Assembly: GCF_001078595.1 (NCBI RefSeq)
Contig: NZ_LFTY01000001.1
Coordinates: forward strand, 115,830-179,829
DNA from: Candidatus Rhodobacter oscarellae
GTDB lineage: Bacteria > Pseudomonadota > Alphaproteobacteria > Rhodobacterales > Rhodobacteraceae
Reading direction: 5' to 3'
DNA length: 64,000 nucleotides
Shown here: positions 25,820-34,894 of the stretch, one piece after another
How positions within the stretch are numbered: the first letter of the stretch is position 1
How the letters are laid out: each line of letters starts with the position of its first letter
Program-made: the position numbers and the translations under genes
Notes under the pieces: generated by a model
Seen by the model: only the letters and a program-made list of their open reading frames with translations
Told to the model about the DNA's origin: nothing
The model's database searches: none

Positions 25820-26647
25820 CTAGGAGAGCCGGTAGAACTCTTCCGCCGTGCCGCCAAAGACGCGGGCCTTTTCGGCGGGCGTCAGGTGATCGGTTAACTC
25901 AAGAGCGGCCTCCCGCCAGCGGTCATAGCTCGACGCCAGCGTGCAGACCGGCCAGTCCGAGCCCCACATGATCCGGGCCGGGCCGAACTCTGCCAGAACG
26001 TGATCCACATAGGGCTTCAGGTCGGCGACTTGCCAATCCTCAGCGGCCTCGGTCACAATGCCCGAGAGCTTCAGATAGGCCCCGGTGTCGCGCGCCAGCC
26101 GCGTGATCCCGGGCGCCCAGACATCAAAGGCCCCGTCCCGGATCTGCGGCTTCATGCAATGGTCGATCACCGCGCGCATTTGCGGGTACCGCATCAGCAC
26201 CGTGCGGAAGTTCTGCAAATGGCGCGGGAAGCCCAGCGCGTCAAAGGTCAGGTCCAGATCGACCAGCGCCTCAAACCCCCATTGCACGTCCGGGCGCAGC
26301 ATCCAATCCACGTCCGGGATGTCCTGGATCATCGGGCGCACGCCTCTGAACTTGGGGTGCCTTGCCAGCCGTTCGAGATGCCTGCGGTCCTCCGGGCGCT
26401 CGAAATCCACCCAGCCCACCACACCGGCCACGCTGTCGGCCCCATCGGCGATGCCCAGCATGTATTCCGTCTCGTGGATCGTATCAGCGGCCTGCACCAG
26501 CACGCTGCGCGCGATCCCATGGCGGTTGAGCATGGGCTCCAGGTCCCGCGGGCCAAAGGGCCGCGCCAGGATGGGATGATCCGGCGGCATCCAGAAATAG
26601 TCGCCGCGGGCGGGGTTCCAGTAATGCTGATGGGCGTCGATCTGCAT
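25820..26647 (-). CDS. amidohydrolase-family lactonase (fuconolactonase-like)
   Basis: This 275-residue metal-dependent hydrolase of the amidohydrolase-2 family has the N-terminal DAHQHYW metal site, GVVGWVDFE, ..VIDHCMKP and the C-terminal RIMWGSDWPVC with its conserved Asp. These features fit L-fucono-1,5-lactonase and related sugar lactonases. The neighbour five bases upstream is an aldose-dehydrogenase-like aldo-keto reductase. The pair would oxidise a sugar to its lactone and open the ring. The exact sugar is inferred, not shown. Confidence 0.82.
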   Translation of the reverse strand: MQIDAHQHYWNPARGDYFWMPPDHPILARPFGPRDLEPMLNRHGIARSVLVQAADTIHETEYMLGIADGADSVAGVVGWVDFERPEDRRHLERLARHPKFRGVRPMIQDIPDVDWMLRPDVQWGFEALVDLDLTFDALGFPRHLQNFRTVLMRYPQMRAVIDHCMKPQIRDGAFDVWAPGITRLARDTGAYLKLSGIVTEAAEDWQVADLKPYVDHVLAEFGPARIMWGSDWPVCTLASSYDRWREAALELTDHLTPAEKARVFGGTAEEFYRLS

Positions 26648-26652
26648 CTGGC

Positions 26653-27678
26653 TCAGCCCCCCGTGGGGGCGTCGGCGCGCATCAGCCCCTCGGATTTGAG
26701 GTCAGCCCAAAGCCCCGCGGGGATCTCTGCCGCCGCCGCCGCGAGGTTGCCCTCCATCTCCGCCAGGCCCTGCCCGCCGGGGATCACCGAGACATGCGCC
26801 GGGTGCAAGAGCGGGAACTGGAACGCGGCGTCCACCAGCCGCACGCCATGCGCCGCGCAGACCGCCTGGATGCGCCCGACCCTGTCCAGCACCGCCTGCG
26901 ACGCAGGCTCGTAGTCGTAATACGCGCCCTCCACCGGCCCGGTGGCCAGAATGCCCGAGTTATAGGGCCCGCCGGTGATGATCCCGATCCCGCGCGCCTC
27001 GCAGAGCGGCAGGAGGCTGGACAACGCCTCCTGCTCCAAGAGCGTGTAGCGCCCGGCCAAGAGAAAGAGGTCGAAATCACCGCGCTCGGCCAGCATCTGG
27101 CAGACCGGCCATTCATTCACCCCCGCGCCGAAGGCCTTGATCACGCCGGTGCTGCGCAGCCGCTCCAGCGCGTGGTAGCCCCCCGCCATAAGTTGGTCGA
27201 CCTTGGCGCGCATATTCGCCTCGCCGCCCTGGTTTCGCGCGTCGATGTCATGCGCCAGCAGGATGTCGATGCGGTCCACGCCCAGCCGCTCCAGCGACAA
27301 TTCCACCGAGCGCATCACGCCGTCATAGCTGTAGTCATAGACCTCGCGCCGGTTGGGCACCTCGAACCACTTGCCGACGCCGTGGCGCGCCGCGGGCGGG
27401 CAGGCCTCCAGGAGCCGCCCCACCTTGGTCGAGAGCACATAGTCGTCGCGGGGCTTGTCCCGCAGGAAGCGGTTCAGGCGGGTCTCGCTGAGCCCGTAGC
27501 CATAGAGCGGCGCAGTGTCGTAGTAGCGCACGCCGCCCGACCAGGCGCGCTCCAGCACCGCATGGGCCTCCTCGTCGCTGATCGCCCGGTAGAGGTTCCC
27601 AAGCGGCGCGGTGCCCATGCCGATCTCGGTGAACGTCACGCCGCCATTGCCTAGCCGATCCCAGTGCCTTGTCTTCAT
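26653..27678 (-). CDS. aldo-keto reductase (aldose 1-dehydrogenase-like)
   Basis: This 341-residue aldo-keto reductase has the catalytic-type tyrosine in RYYDTAPLYGYGLSE, Lys in LSTKVGRLL and His in ILLAHDID. Its pattern is like D-threo-aldose/L-fucose dehydrogenases, which oxidise the sugar at C1. It is likely co-transcribed with the lactonase downstream. No fuconate dehydratase, aldolase or transporter is nearby, so the rest of a pathway must lie elsewhere. Confidence 0.85.
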   Translation of the reverse strand: MKTRHWDRLGNGGVTFTEIGMGTAPLGNLYRAISDEEAHAVLERAWSGGVRYYDTAPLYGYGLSETRLNRFLRDKPRDDYVLSTKVGRLLEACPPAARHGVGKWFEVPNRREVYDYSYDGVMRSVELSLERLGVDRIDILLAHDIDARNQGGEANMRAKVDQLMAGGYHALERLRSTGVIKAFGAGVNEWPVCQMLAERGDFDLFLLAGRYTLLEQEALSSLLPLCEARGIGIITGGPYNSGILATGPVEGAYYDYEPASQAVLDRVGRIQAVCAAHGVRLVDAAFQFPLLHPAHVSVIPGGQGLAEMEGNLAAAAAEIPAGLWADLKSEGLMRADAPTGG

Positions 27679-27998
27679 GCTTTAATCCCCCCGCGCATCC
27701 GCGCCCAGAGTAGCGCATCGTGCCCGCAGGGGAACCCCGGTTCCATGGCGTGGCTGCTTAGTGCATGGCGGCGCGCATCGGCGCTTGCGCCAATTCTTCA
27801 CAGGCGCCAAAAAAATCAACGAAATCTTTACCCGTGACCGGAAAGCTAAAACTGGGTGGGAGCCGCCGGCTCTGCGCCGCGACGCCCTCCCGGATCTATG
27901 ATCCGGGTCGAATCACCAAGATTTTCCTAACGAAATCCAGATTTCAGCGGCAGCTCGCGAAAAAGACGAATGACCGTCCGTTGGGCGCGTGGCGCGCG
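27679..27998. other. gene-free stretch with a small palindrome
   Basis: No gene is supported. A hairpin CCCGGATC-TAT-GATCCGGG lies at 27889-27907, downstream of the glycosyltransferase array as read on the minus strand. It could end those transcripts but lacks a T tract. Confidence 0.4.
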
Positions 27999-28820
27999 CT
28001 ACAGCCAAAGCCCATGCGCGCGCTGAAAATACTCCACCCCATGCCGGTTCGCGCTGCGCCGGTCCGCGCCGTCGATCACGGATTTGCCCAGCGGCGCGTG
28101 GCGCTCGCTCTCGGCCTGGCGCGGGTCCAGCAGGCCGCCTTCCAGCCAGATCGGCACGCCCCGCGCGGCCAGCATCCCCGAGAGCCACACGTCGTCCACC
28201 CCCCAGAGCACCGGCGGGATGTCATAAAACGCATCATCGAACATCTGGGGCCGCACCAGCACGCCGGCATAGCCCTCGAAGACATCGATATAGCCCGAGC
28301 GCTTGAAGGTGCGCCGCGGCGGGGCCGTCATGTCGCGCCCCTGGGTGAGGTTCTGCCAGAGGTATTTGAGCTGGAACTCAACGTCCGTCACGCGCAAGCG
28401 CCGCACCGCACGGGGCTGCAGATCGCGCATAGTCGAACTCGCGGCATATTCCGCCGCCTGCCAGCCGCCCTGGGCGATCACGGCCTCGGGGTGGCGGGAC
28501 TTTGCCTCCAGGAAGGACTGCGCCCAGCCCGGCCCATAGATATGGTCGTCATCGGCAAAGAGCAGGTCCACGTCCTGCCCCGTGAAGTCGCGCGCCGCGG
28601 GTAGGATCTTTGTTGCGGGGCCAAGGTCCGCCGCGCAGCGCCTTATGTCCACGCCCTGCGGCACCGCGGGCAGCGCGCCGTCCCAATCCGGGAACCGCCG
28701 ATAGGCCTGCGGCACATAGAGCAGCACCCGGTCCGCCCCCTGCCCCACCAGGCTTTCCAGCACCGGGCCTATTTTACCAAACCGCGCCGGGATCGATGAC
28801 AGGGTTATGATCAAAGCCAT
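27999..28820 (-). CDS. glycosyltransferase-like protein, tandem paralogue 4
   Basis: This 273-residue protein shares a pattern with the next three genes: SSIPxRF near the N-terminus, YRRFPDWDGALPAVPQGV, DLGPATKILPAAR, an acidic FADDDHIY motif (DxD-like metal/nucleotide site) and GVDDVWLSGML with an acidic pair as possible catalytic base. It ends in EYFQRAHGLWL. This suggests a GT-A fold glycosyltransferase. Donor and acceptor are unknown. It overlaps the upstream paralogue by ten bases and is the last gene of the array. Confidence 0.7.
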   Translation of the reverse strand: MALIITLSSIPARFGKIGPVLESLVGQGADRVLLYVPQAYRRFPDWDGALPAVPQGVDIRRCAADLGPATKILPAARDFTGQDVDLLFADDDHIYGPGWAQSFLEAKSRHPEAVIAQGGWQAAEYAASSTMRDLQPRAVRRLRVTDVEFQLKYLWQNLTQGRDMTAPPRRTFKRSGYIDVFEGYAGVLVRPQMFDDAFYDIPPVLWGVDDVWLSGMLAARGVPIWLEGGLLDPRQAESERHAPLGKSVIDGADRRSANRHGVEYFQRAHGLWL

Positions 28821-29644
28821 ATGCCGAACTTTCGCTGCATATGCTCCACGCCCAGCCGGTTCGCGCTGGCGCGGTCCAGCCCCTCGACCACGCTGGTGAC
28901 CAGGGGGGCGAAGGGTTCGGCCTCGGTGCAGGCGGGCTCGTGGATGTTGCCATGCAGCCAGATCGGCACGCCCATCCGCGCCAGCATCCCCGAGAGCCAG
29001 ATGTCGTCCACATGGCGCAGCGGCTCGGGGATGTCATAGGCCACATCGTCAAAAAACTCAGGCCGCACCAGCACCCCGGCGCAGCCCTCGAAGATGTCCA
29101 CGTAACCGGAGCGCTTGAACACCCGGCGGCGCGGCTCCTCGACGTTCAAGCGGCGCGCGCGGAGCTGGCGCCAGAGGAACTTTGCCTGGAACTCGATATC
29201 GGTGATCCGCCAGGTGCGCTCCGAGCGCGGCTGATGCGCGCGCGGCCGGGTGCTTTTGGCGATCATATGCGCCTGCAGGCCGAGATTGGCGATGGCGGCG
29301 CCCGGGTGCCGGGCGCGATCCTGCAGAAAGCGCGCGGCCCAGTGCGGCGGGTAGGCGCGGTCGTCATCGCCAAAGAGTATCTCGACGTCCTGGCCGCGCA
29401 GGTCGCGCGCGGCGGGCAGGATCTTGGTGGCGGGGCCGAAATCCTCGGCGCAGCGGTGGATCTCGACGCCCGCGGGCACCGCGGGCAGCGCGCCGTCCCA
29501 GTCAGGAAAACGCCGGTAGCTTTGTGGGATATAGAGCCGGATCGCCTCCACCGGTGCCGTCTGGGCGCGCAGCCCCTCCAGCGTCGCCCCGATTTTGTCA
29601 AAGCGCGGCGGGATGGTGGAAAGCGAGATCACCAGGCGCGTCAT
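28811..29644 (-). CDS. glycosyltransferase-like protein, tandem paralogue 3
   Basis: This 277-residue paralogue carries the same ordered blocks: LSTIPPRFDKIG, YRRFPDWDGALPAVPAGVEI, DFGPATKILPAARDL, FGDDDRAY, FKRSGYVDIFEGCAGVLVRPEFFDD, HVDDIWLSGMLARMGVPIWL, and an end in EHMQRKFGIWL. There is no signal peptide or membrane span, so it is probably cytoplasmic. It overlaps both neighbours, which indicates one transcript. The acceptor may be a surface polysaccharide or a protein. Nothing nearby settles it. Confidence 0.7.
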   Translation of the reverse strand: MTRLVISLSTIPPRFDKIGATLEGLRAQTAPVEAIRLYIPQSYRRFPDWDGALPAVPAGVEIHRCAEDFGPATKILPAARDLRGQDVEILFGDDDRAYPPHWAARFLQDRARHPGAAIANLGLQAHMIAKSTRPRAHQPRSERTWRITDIEFQAKFLWRQLRARRLNVEEPRRRVFKRSGYVDIFEGCAGVLVRPEFFDDVAYDIPEPLRHVDDIWLSGMLARMGVPIWLHGNIHEPACTEAEPFAPLVTSVVEGLDRASANRLGVEHMQRKFGIWL

Positions 29645-30408
29645 GGCAGCCAGACCCCGTGATGCGCCTGCAGGTGCCGGATGGCCGCGATGTTCTGGTC
29701 ATGCCGCGCGGCGTCGTCCAGCGGCGCGGCCGCATGCGCGGCGCTGCGCGCGCCTGCCTCCAGCCAGATCGGCACGCCCTTGGCCGCGAGCATGCCGGAC
29801 AGCCAGACGTCGTCGACGGGCCAGGCCACATCGGGGATGTCCGAGGCCGCGTCGTCGAACATCTCGGGGCGCACCAGGACGCCGCCGCAGCCCTCGAACA
29901 TGTCAACATGACCGGAGGCGCGGAACAGCATCGCTTCGGCGCCCGGATGGGCGCGCTTGTCGAGCCATTTCTGCCAATCCTGGCTGGGCTTGGCCTGCGG
30001 CCGCAAGACCCGCGCCACTCCTTGGCCGGTTTTCCACGCAACCATCATGCCGCGCAGGCAAAGCGCCGCTTCTGGCTGTGAGGAGCGCGCCTCGCAGAGG
30101 CGCCGCCCCCAATCGGAAGGGTAGATGCGGTCATCATCGCAGAACAGGAGGTCGACATCTTCGCCTCGAAAGGCGCGCGCGGCGGGCAGGACCTTCGTGG
30201 CCGGGCCGAGGTCTTCCTCGCAGCGCAGGATCTCGACCCCCGCGGGCACGTCCGGCAGCGTGCCGTCCCACTCCGGAAACCGGCGATAGGCGCGCGGGAT
30301 ATGCAGCAGAATGCGATCCGCCGTCACGTCCTGCGCCAGCAGACTGTCCAGCGTGGGCTTAATGTAAGGGAAGCGCGGCGGGATCGACGATAGGCTAATG
30401 ATCAGCAC
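29641..30408 (-). CDS. glycosyltransferase-like protein, tandem paralogue 2
   Basis: This 255-residue paralogue is the shortest and most divergent in the middle, where KPSQDWQKWLDKRAHP replaces the usual segment. It keeps LSSIPPRFPYI, YRRFPEWDGTLPDVPAGVEI, DLGPATKVLPAARAF, FCDDDRIY and PVDDVWLSGMLAAKGVPIWL. It overlaps the next gene by four bases. Two small hairpins (30415-30459) separate it from the first gene of the array. Confidence 0.68.
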   Translation of the reverse strand: MLIISLSSIPPRFPYIKPTLDSLLAQDVTADRILLHIPRAYRRFPEWDGTLPDVPAGVEILRCEEDLGPATKVLPAARAFRGEDVDLLFCDDDRIYPSDWGRRLCEARSSQPEAALCLRGMMVAWKTGQGVARVLRPQAKPSQDWQKWLDKRAHPGAEAMLFRASGHVDMFEGCGGVLVRPEMFDDAASDIPDVAWPVDDVWLSGMLAAKGVPIWLEAGARSAAHAAAPLDDAARHDQNIAAIRHLQAHHGVWLP

Positions 30409-30414
30409 GGGCCC

Positions 30415-30459
30415 AAATCCTTACAGAGGATTTGGTTCCGGATTTTTCCAAAAATCCGG
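30415..30459. repeat. paired palindromes inside glycosyltransferase array
   Basis: AAATCCT (30415-30421) pairs with AGGATTT (30427-30433). Right beside it, CCGGATTTTT (30438-30447) pairs with AAAAATCCGG (30450-30459). The two-hairpin layout recalls the paired palindromes at 52570-52710. Confidence 0.55.
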
Positions 30460-30471
30460 CCACCGCCAAGA

Positions 30472-31308
30472 TCAAAGCCAAACGCCATGGGTCTCCTGGA
30501 AGTACTGGATGCAGGCCTTGTTGGCGTCGTCGCGGTCGGCGCCTTCGATGGTGGCCTTGTGCAGGGCGTCATAGACGCCCGCGGGTGTGTGCTGGGTGTC
30601 GTGCTGGCCCGCCAGCGCCCAGATCGGGACGCCCTTGCGCGCCAGGCAGCCCGACAGCCAGACGTCGTCCACCGCCCAGATCACCTCGGGGATCTCAAAG
30701 GCCGTATCGTCGAAGAAGTCGGGCTTCACCAGCGCCCCGCCGAAGCCCTCAAAGCAGTCGACATAGCCGCTTTGGCGGAACAGCACCCGCGTGGGCTCGC
30801 GCAGGTATTTGCGCTCCACCGGCGGGAAGAGGAACTCCCAGACCATCTTGGCCTGGAACCGCAAATCCAGCGCGCGCGAGCGGCGGCTGGCGCGTGGCTG
30901 CGGGCGGTCGCGCATGGCGGACTGCCCGTAGCGGTCCGCCTCGAACCCCGCGATTGCGATGCACGCCTCCGCGTGCTCGGCCCGTGCGTCCAGAAAGGCC
31001 TGCGCCCAGTCGGGTTTGTAGCGGCGGTCGTCGTCGCAGAGCAGCAGCTCAACGCCCGCCTGGCCGCGGAACTCCTGCGCGGCATAGAGCACCTTTGTGG
31101 CGGGGCCCATGTCGCGTGGCACGCGGCGGATCTCGACGCCCTGGGGCACCGCGGGCAAGGCGCCGTCCCAGTCCGGAAAGCGCCGATACGCCTCTGGAAT
31201 ATACAGGATGATCCGGTCGATCTGCGCCGTCTGCCGCAGCAGGCATTCCAGGGTCGGCCCGAGCTTGTCGAACCGGGTCGGAATGGAGGAGAGCGTGACG
31301 ATCAACAT
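30472..31308 (-). CDS. glycosyltransferase-like protein, tandem paralogue 1
   Basis: This 278-residue protein is the first gene of the array. Its blocks are LSSIPTRFDKLG, AYRRFPDWDGALPAVPQGVEI, RDMGPATKVLYAAQEF, LCDDDRRYKPDW, FRQSGYVDCFEGFGGALVKPDFFDD, AVDDVWLSGCLARKGVPIWA and an end in IQYFQETHGVWL. It is divergent from the ABC exporter gene, with 84 bases between start codons. A very long plus-strand frame lies antisense to it and is an artefact of high GC content. Confidence 0.7.
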   Translation of the reverse strand: MLIVTLSSIPTRFDKLGPTLECLLRQTAQIDRIILYIPEAYRRFPDWDGALPAVPQGVEIRRVPRDMGPATKVLYAAQEFRGQAGVELLLCDDDRRYKPDWAQAFLDARAEHAEACIAIAGFEADRYGQSAMRDRPQPRASRRSRALDLRFQAKMVWEFLFPPVERKYLREPTRVLFRQSGYVDCFEGFGGALVKPDFFDDTAFEIPEVIWAVDDVWLSGCLARKGVPIWALAGQHDTQHTPAGVYDALHKATIEGADRDDANKACIQYFQETHGVWL

Positions 31309-31392
31309 ATCGGGCAGGGTTTAACCACCTCGGTCGAGATGCCGCAAGTGTTCGGCTTGTGGCAGTGCGGCGATGCCCTTATCTCTGCGCCC

Positions 31393-33180
31393 ATGGCCTA
31401 CACTGATCAGACCCAGGAACGAGAGAAATCCAAACGCGTTGGCGCGCTGCGCGGGCTGCTGCCGTTTATGGCGCCCTACCGGCTGATGCTGCTGGCGGCG
31501 CTGGTGGCGCTGGTGTTCACCGCCGCAATATCGCTGGTGCTGCCGCTGGCGGTGCGCCGCGTGGTGGACGGGTTCGAGACCGGGGCCGCGGCCCTTCTGG
31601 ACCAGTATTTCGTCGCCGCCTTGGCCATCGCCATCGCCTTGGCGCTGGGCACGGGGCTGCGGTACTACCTGGTCACCCGCCTGGGCGAGCGCGTGGTGGC
31701 CGACATCCGCAAGGCCGTCTTTGACCGCATGATCGGCATGTCGCCCGCCTTCTATGAGAAGATCATGACCGGCGAGGTGCTGTCGCGCATCACCACCGAC
31801 ACGACGCTGATCCTCAGCGTGATCGGCTCTTCGGTCTCGGTGGCGCTGCGCAACGTGCTGATCTTTCTGGGCGGGCTGGTGCTGTTGTTCTTCACCTCGC
31901 CCAAGCTGACCCTGCTGGTCTTGCTGATCGTGCCCGCAATCATCGTCCCCATCGTCCTGCTGGGCCGCCGCCTGCGCGTGCTGAGCCGCGAGAACCAGGA
32001 CTGGATCGCGGCCTCCTCCGGCAGCGCCTCGGAGGCGCTTTCATCGGTGCAGACCGTGCAGGCCTTCACCGGCGAGGGCCAGAGCCGCGAGAATTTCTCG
32101 GAGGTGACCGAGGAGAGCTTTAACTCCGCCAAGGCGCGCATCATGACCCGCGCGATGATGACGGTGATCGTGATCGCGCTGATATTCTCGGGCGTTGTGG
32201 GCGTGCTCTGGATCGGCGCGCGGGATGTGCGCGCGGACGAGATGAGCGTCGGCGCATTGGTGCAGTTCGTCATCTACGCGGTGATGGTGGCGGGCTCGGT
32301 GGGCGCGCTGTCGGAGATCTGGGGCGAGCTGCAACGCGCCGCCGGGGCGACCGAGCGACTGGTCGAGCTATTGAACGCGCAAGACAGCGTCGACGATCCC
32401 GCCGCGCCGCGCCCCCTGCCCGACCAGCGCCACGGCGCGATCCGCTTGGAAGACGTCACCTTCCGCTACCCGTCGCGCCCCAAGACCGCCGCGCTGTCCT
32501 CGATTTCATTCGACATCCAGCCGGGCGAGACCGTGGCCATCGTCGGCCCCTCTGGCGCGGGCAAGTCCACCATCTTCCAGCTGCTGCTGCGCTTTTACGA
32601 CCCGAGCGCTGGCAAAGTGTGCATCGATGGCGTGGACGTGGCCGAGATGTCACGCGCCGAGTTCCGCAAATGCATCGCCCTGGTGCCCCAGGACGCGGTT
32701 ATCTTTGCCGCCACCGCGCGCGAGAACATCCGCTTCGGGCGCCCAGAGGCCAGCGATTCCGAGGTCGAAGCCGCCGCCCGTGCCGCCGCCGCGCATGACT
32801 TTCTGACCGCGCTTCCGGAAGGCTATGACAGCTATGTCGGCGAGCGCGGCGTGATGCTGTCGGGCGGGCAGAAACAGCGCATCGCCATCGCGCGCGCGAT
32901 CCTGCGCGACGCGCCGATCCTGCTGCTGGACGAGGCGACCTCGGCGCTTGACGCCGAGAGCGAGCGGCTTGTGCAGGCCGCCGTGGATGAGATCAGCCAG
33001 GACCGCACAACCTTGATCGTGGCGCACCGCCTGGCAACCGTGAAGAAGGCCGATCGCATCCTGGTCTTCGACGAGGGCCAAATCGTAGCCGAGGGCACCC
33101 ATGCCGAGCTGGTCGAGGCGGGCGGGCTATACGCGCGCTTGGCACGGCTGCAGTTCACCGAAGGGCTCGCCGCAGAGTAG
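31393..33180 (+). CDS. ABC exporter, fused membrane and ATPase domains (MsbA-like)
   Basis: This half-transporter of 595 residues has an N-terminal six-helix exporter domain ([33 protein letters not shown]) and a C-terminal ABC domain with Walker [11 protein letters not shown]-loop [13 protein letters not shown], signature [14 protein letters not shown], Walker [13 protein letters not shown] and switch His AHRLAT. It acts as a homodimer to export lipids or drugs. The ATG at 31393 is preferred. The frame is open far upstream, but that part is antisense to the glycosyltransferase gene. Confidence 0.9.
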   Translation: MAYTDQTQEREKSKRVGALRGLLPFMAPYRLMLLAALVALVFTAAISLVLPLAVRRVVDGFETGAAALLDQYFVAALAIAIALALGTGLRYYLVTRLGERVVADIRKAVFDRMIGMSPAFYEKIMTGEVLSRITTDTTLILSVIGSSVSVALRNVLIFLGGLVLLFFTSPKLTLLVLLIVPAIIVPIVLLGRRLRVLSRENQDWIAASSGSASEALSSVQTVQAFTGEGQSRENFSEVTEESFNSAKARIMTRAMMTVIVIALIFSGVVGVLWIGARDVRADEMSVGALVQFVIYAVMVAGSVGALSEIWGELQRAAGATERLVELLNAQDSVDDPAAPRPLPDQRHGAIRLEDVTFRYPSRPKTAALSSISFDIQPGETVAIVGPSGAGKSTIFQLLLRFYDPSAGKVCIDGVDVAEMSRAEFRKCIALVPQDAVIFAATARENIRFGRPEASDSEVEAAARAAAAHDFLTALPEGYDSYVGERGVMLSGGQKQRIAIARAILRDAPILLLDEATSALDAESERLVQAAVDEISQDRTTLIVAHRLATVKKADRILVFDEGQIVAEGTHAELVEAGGLYARLARLQFTEGLAAE

Positions 33181-33380
33181 CGCCCGCAAACAACCTCAGA
33201 GTGAGGGCTGCCTTAAAAATAAGGCATTGCCAGCCCCTGAATGGCTGGTAGGTTGTCCGCGCAGTCCGGATCAGGGACGCATGCGGCGACCAAATTCAAC
33301 GCCGTTCGCGCAGCGTCCTATTTGGGATCGGCTCTGTAAATGGTTTCTTTCTTTGCTTTGTCGAAGGACCCAGTATCAGT

Positions 33381-34742
33381 ATGACCAATCAACGCGATCA
33401 TAGCGTCTCTCTGGTCAATCTTCGCCAGTCTGAGCGCGTCCTAAGCGCCGCGTTCTTTGCGCGCACCGCGCTTGTGATCACCCTCGCCACCGTTGGGTGG
33501 CAGGTCTTACAGCTGCACATTTTGCCGTTATGGGTCTTGGCCTATTACTCCGCCGTCACCGTCGAGAAGGTTCTGCTGGCCCATGGCGGCAGGCTGGGCG
33601 CCACGGTTCAATTCTATCTGATCCTGGTGGCGAGTTTTGCCATCGCCTGCATCTTCGCCTGGCTGCCGCTTTACCTCTGGCAGATGGACGGCACGATCTG
33701 GAAGTTCGCCGCAATGGTCCTGATGGTGTGCGGCACGTTGAACATCATCCTGCTGCGCGCGCGGGTCTGGGAGACCGCGGTGGCGTATTTGTTGCCCGTT
33801 GCGTTGGTCTTCTTCGTCATGGCGGCTGACTTTTGGGTATCCCCCTGGGGCGGGCCTGCCTTTTGGGCGGCCATGTGCTTGGCGGTCGGCGTGGCGACAT
33901 ATTTTGGGATCGCCGTCTGGGAATCCTTCCGCTCGACCAAGGAGCTCAACGAGGCGCGCGCGCAGCTCTTGCAATCGCAGAAGGTCGAGGCGCTGGGCAC
34001 TTTGACCGGCGGCATCTCGCACGACTTCAACAACCTGCTGAGCGTGATCCAGGGGAACCTGGAGTTGCTGCAGACCTATCCCGATGTGGAGGACAAGGAC
34101 GAGTTCCTAAGAGAGGCCTTGCTGGCAACTGCCCGCGGCGCGCAGCTTACTCGAAAGCTGCTGGCCTATGTTCGAAAGTCCGAGCTTACCCCCGATGCTT
34201 TGGAGCCGGGCCAGGTATTCGCAGAGGTCGAGGCGCTGGCCCAGCGGGTCATCCCGACCAGCATAGCGCTGGAGACACAGGTTCTGACCGACGGCACGCG
34301 ATTATTGGCGGATCAGGCCATGCTGCAAACCGCGCTGCTTAATCTGATCGTCAACGCGCGCGATGCGATGCCCGAGGGCGGTCTATTGGTGCTGCGCGCG
34401 GAAAGCTGGAGCGGCCCGGTGCCCGGCATCGAAAGGCCCTCTGCCCGGGAATTCGTGCGCCTGCAGGTCTCGGACACCGGCACGGGCATACCGGCGGAGA
34501 AGTTGAGCCGCGTTTTGGACCCGTTCTTCACCACCAAGCCGCCCGGCGAAGGAAGCGGCCTGGGCCTGGCCATGGTGCAGGGCTTTGTGCGCCAGTCCGG
34601 CGGCGAGCTGGTTGTGGAAAGCGAGCTTGGGTTTGGGACCACGATCTCGCTGTTCCTGCCCCAGGTGGAAGACAAGCGCCCCGAGGTCAGCCCGCATGCA
34701 GAGCCCGGCACGCTTGACGCGACGGAACGCGCCTTCGGATAG
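33381..34742 (+). CDS. membrane sensor histidine kinase
   Basis: This 453-residue protein has several N-terminal transmembrane segments (to about residue 180), with no large periplasmic domain. It then has a coiled linker and a kinase core with the phospho-acceptor GGISHDFNNLLSVIQGN (His near 214), N-box LLNLIVNARDAMP, G1 DTGTGIP, F-box DPFFTTK and G2 GSGLGLAM. No receiver domain or adjacent response regulator is present, so it is an orphan here. The signal is probably sensed within the membrane. Confidence 0.9.
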   Translation: MTNQRDHSVSLVNLRQSERVLSAAFFARTALVITLATVGWQVLQLHILPLWVLAYYSAVTVEKVLLAHGGRLGATVQFYLILVASFAIACIFAWLPLYLWQMDGTIWKFAAMVLMVCGTLNIILLRARVWETAVAYLLPVALVFFVMAADFWVSPWGGPAFWAAMCLAVGVATYFGIAVWESFRSTKELNEARAQLLQSQKVEALGTLTGGISHDFNNLLSVIQGNLELLQTYPDVEDKDEFLREALLATARGAQLTRKLLAYVRKSELTPDALEPGQVFAEVEALAQRVIPTSIALETQVLTDGTRLLADQAMLQTALLNLIVNARDAMPEGGLLVLRAESWSGPVPGIERPSAREFVRLQVSDTGTGIPAEKLSRVLDPFFTTKPPGEGSGLGLAMVQGFVRQSGGELVVESELGFGTTISLFLPQVEDKRPEVSPHAEPGTLDATERAFG

Positions 34743-34894
34743 CCGCCAGCGCATGGAATCTGCGCGAACATAAGATTTCTACTTGCAACATTCCAAGTTT
34801 CGCTGCGTCATACTTGCAATAAAACTGCGCGTTAGGTTTACCCAAGCGTCAGGGAGACGCGCATAAGGCGTGGATAAACGGGAGGAACACCGCG

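Noticed and set aside
30487-31392. Long plus-strand frame running into the ABC exporter
   Set aside because: It is antisense to the first glycosyltransferase-like gene and has no family match. The exporter starts at 31393.
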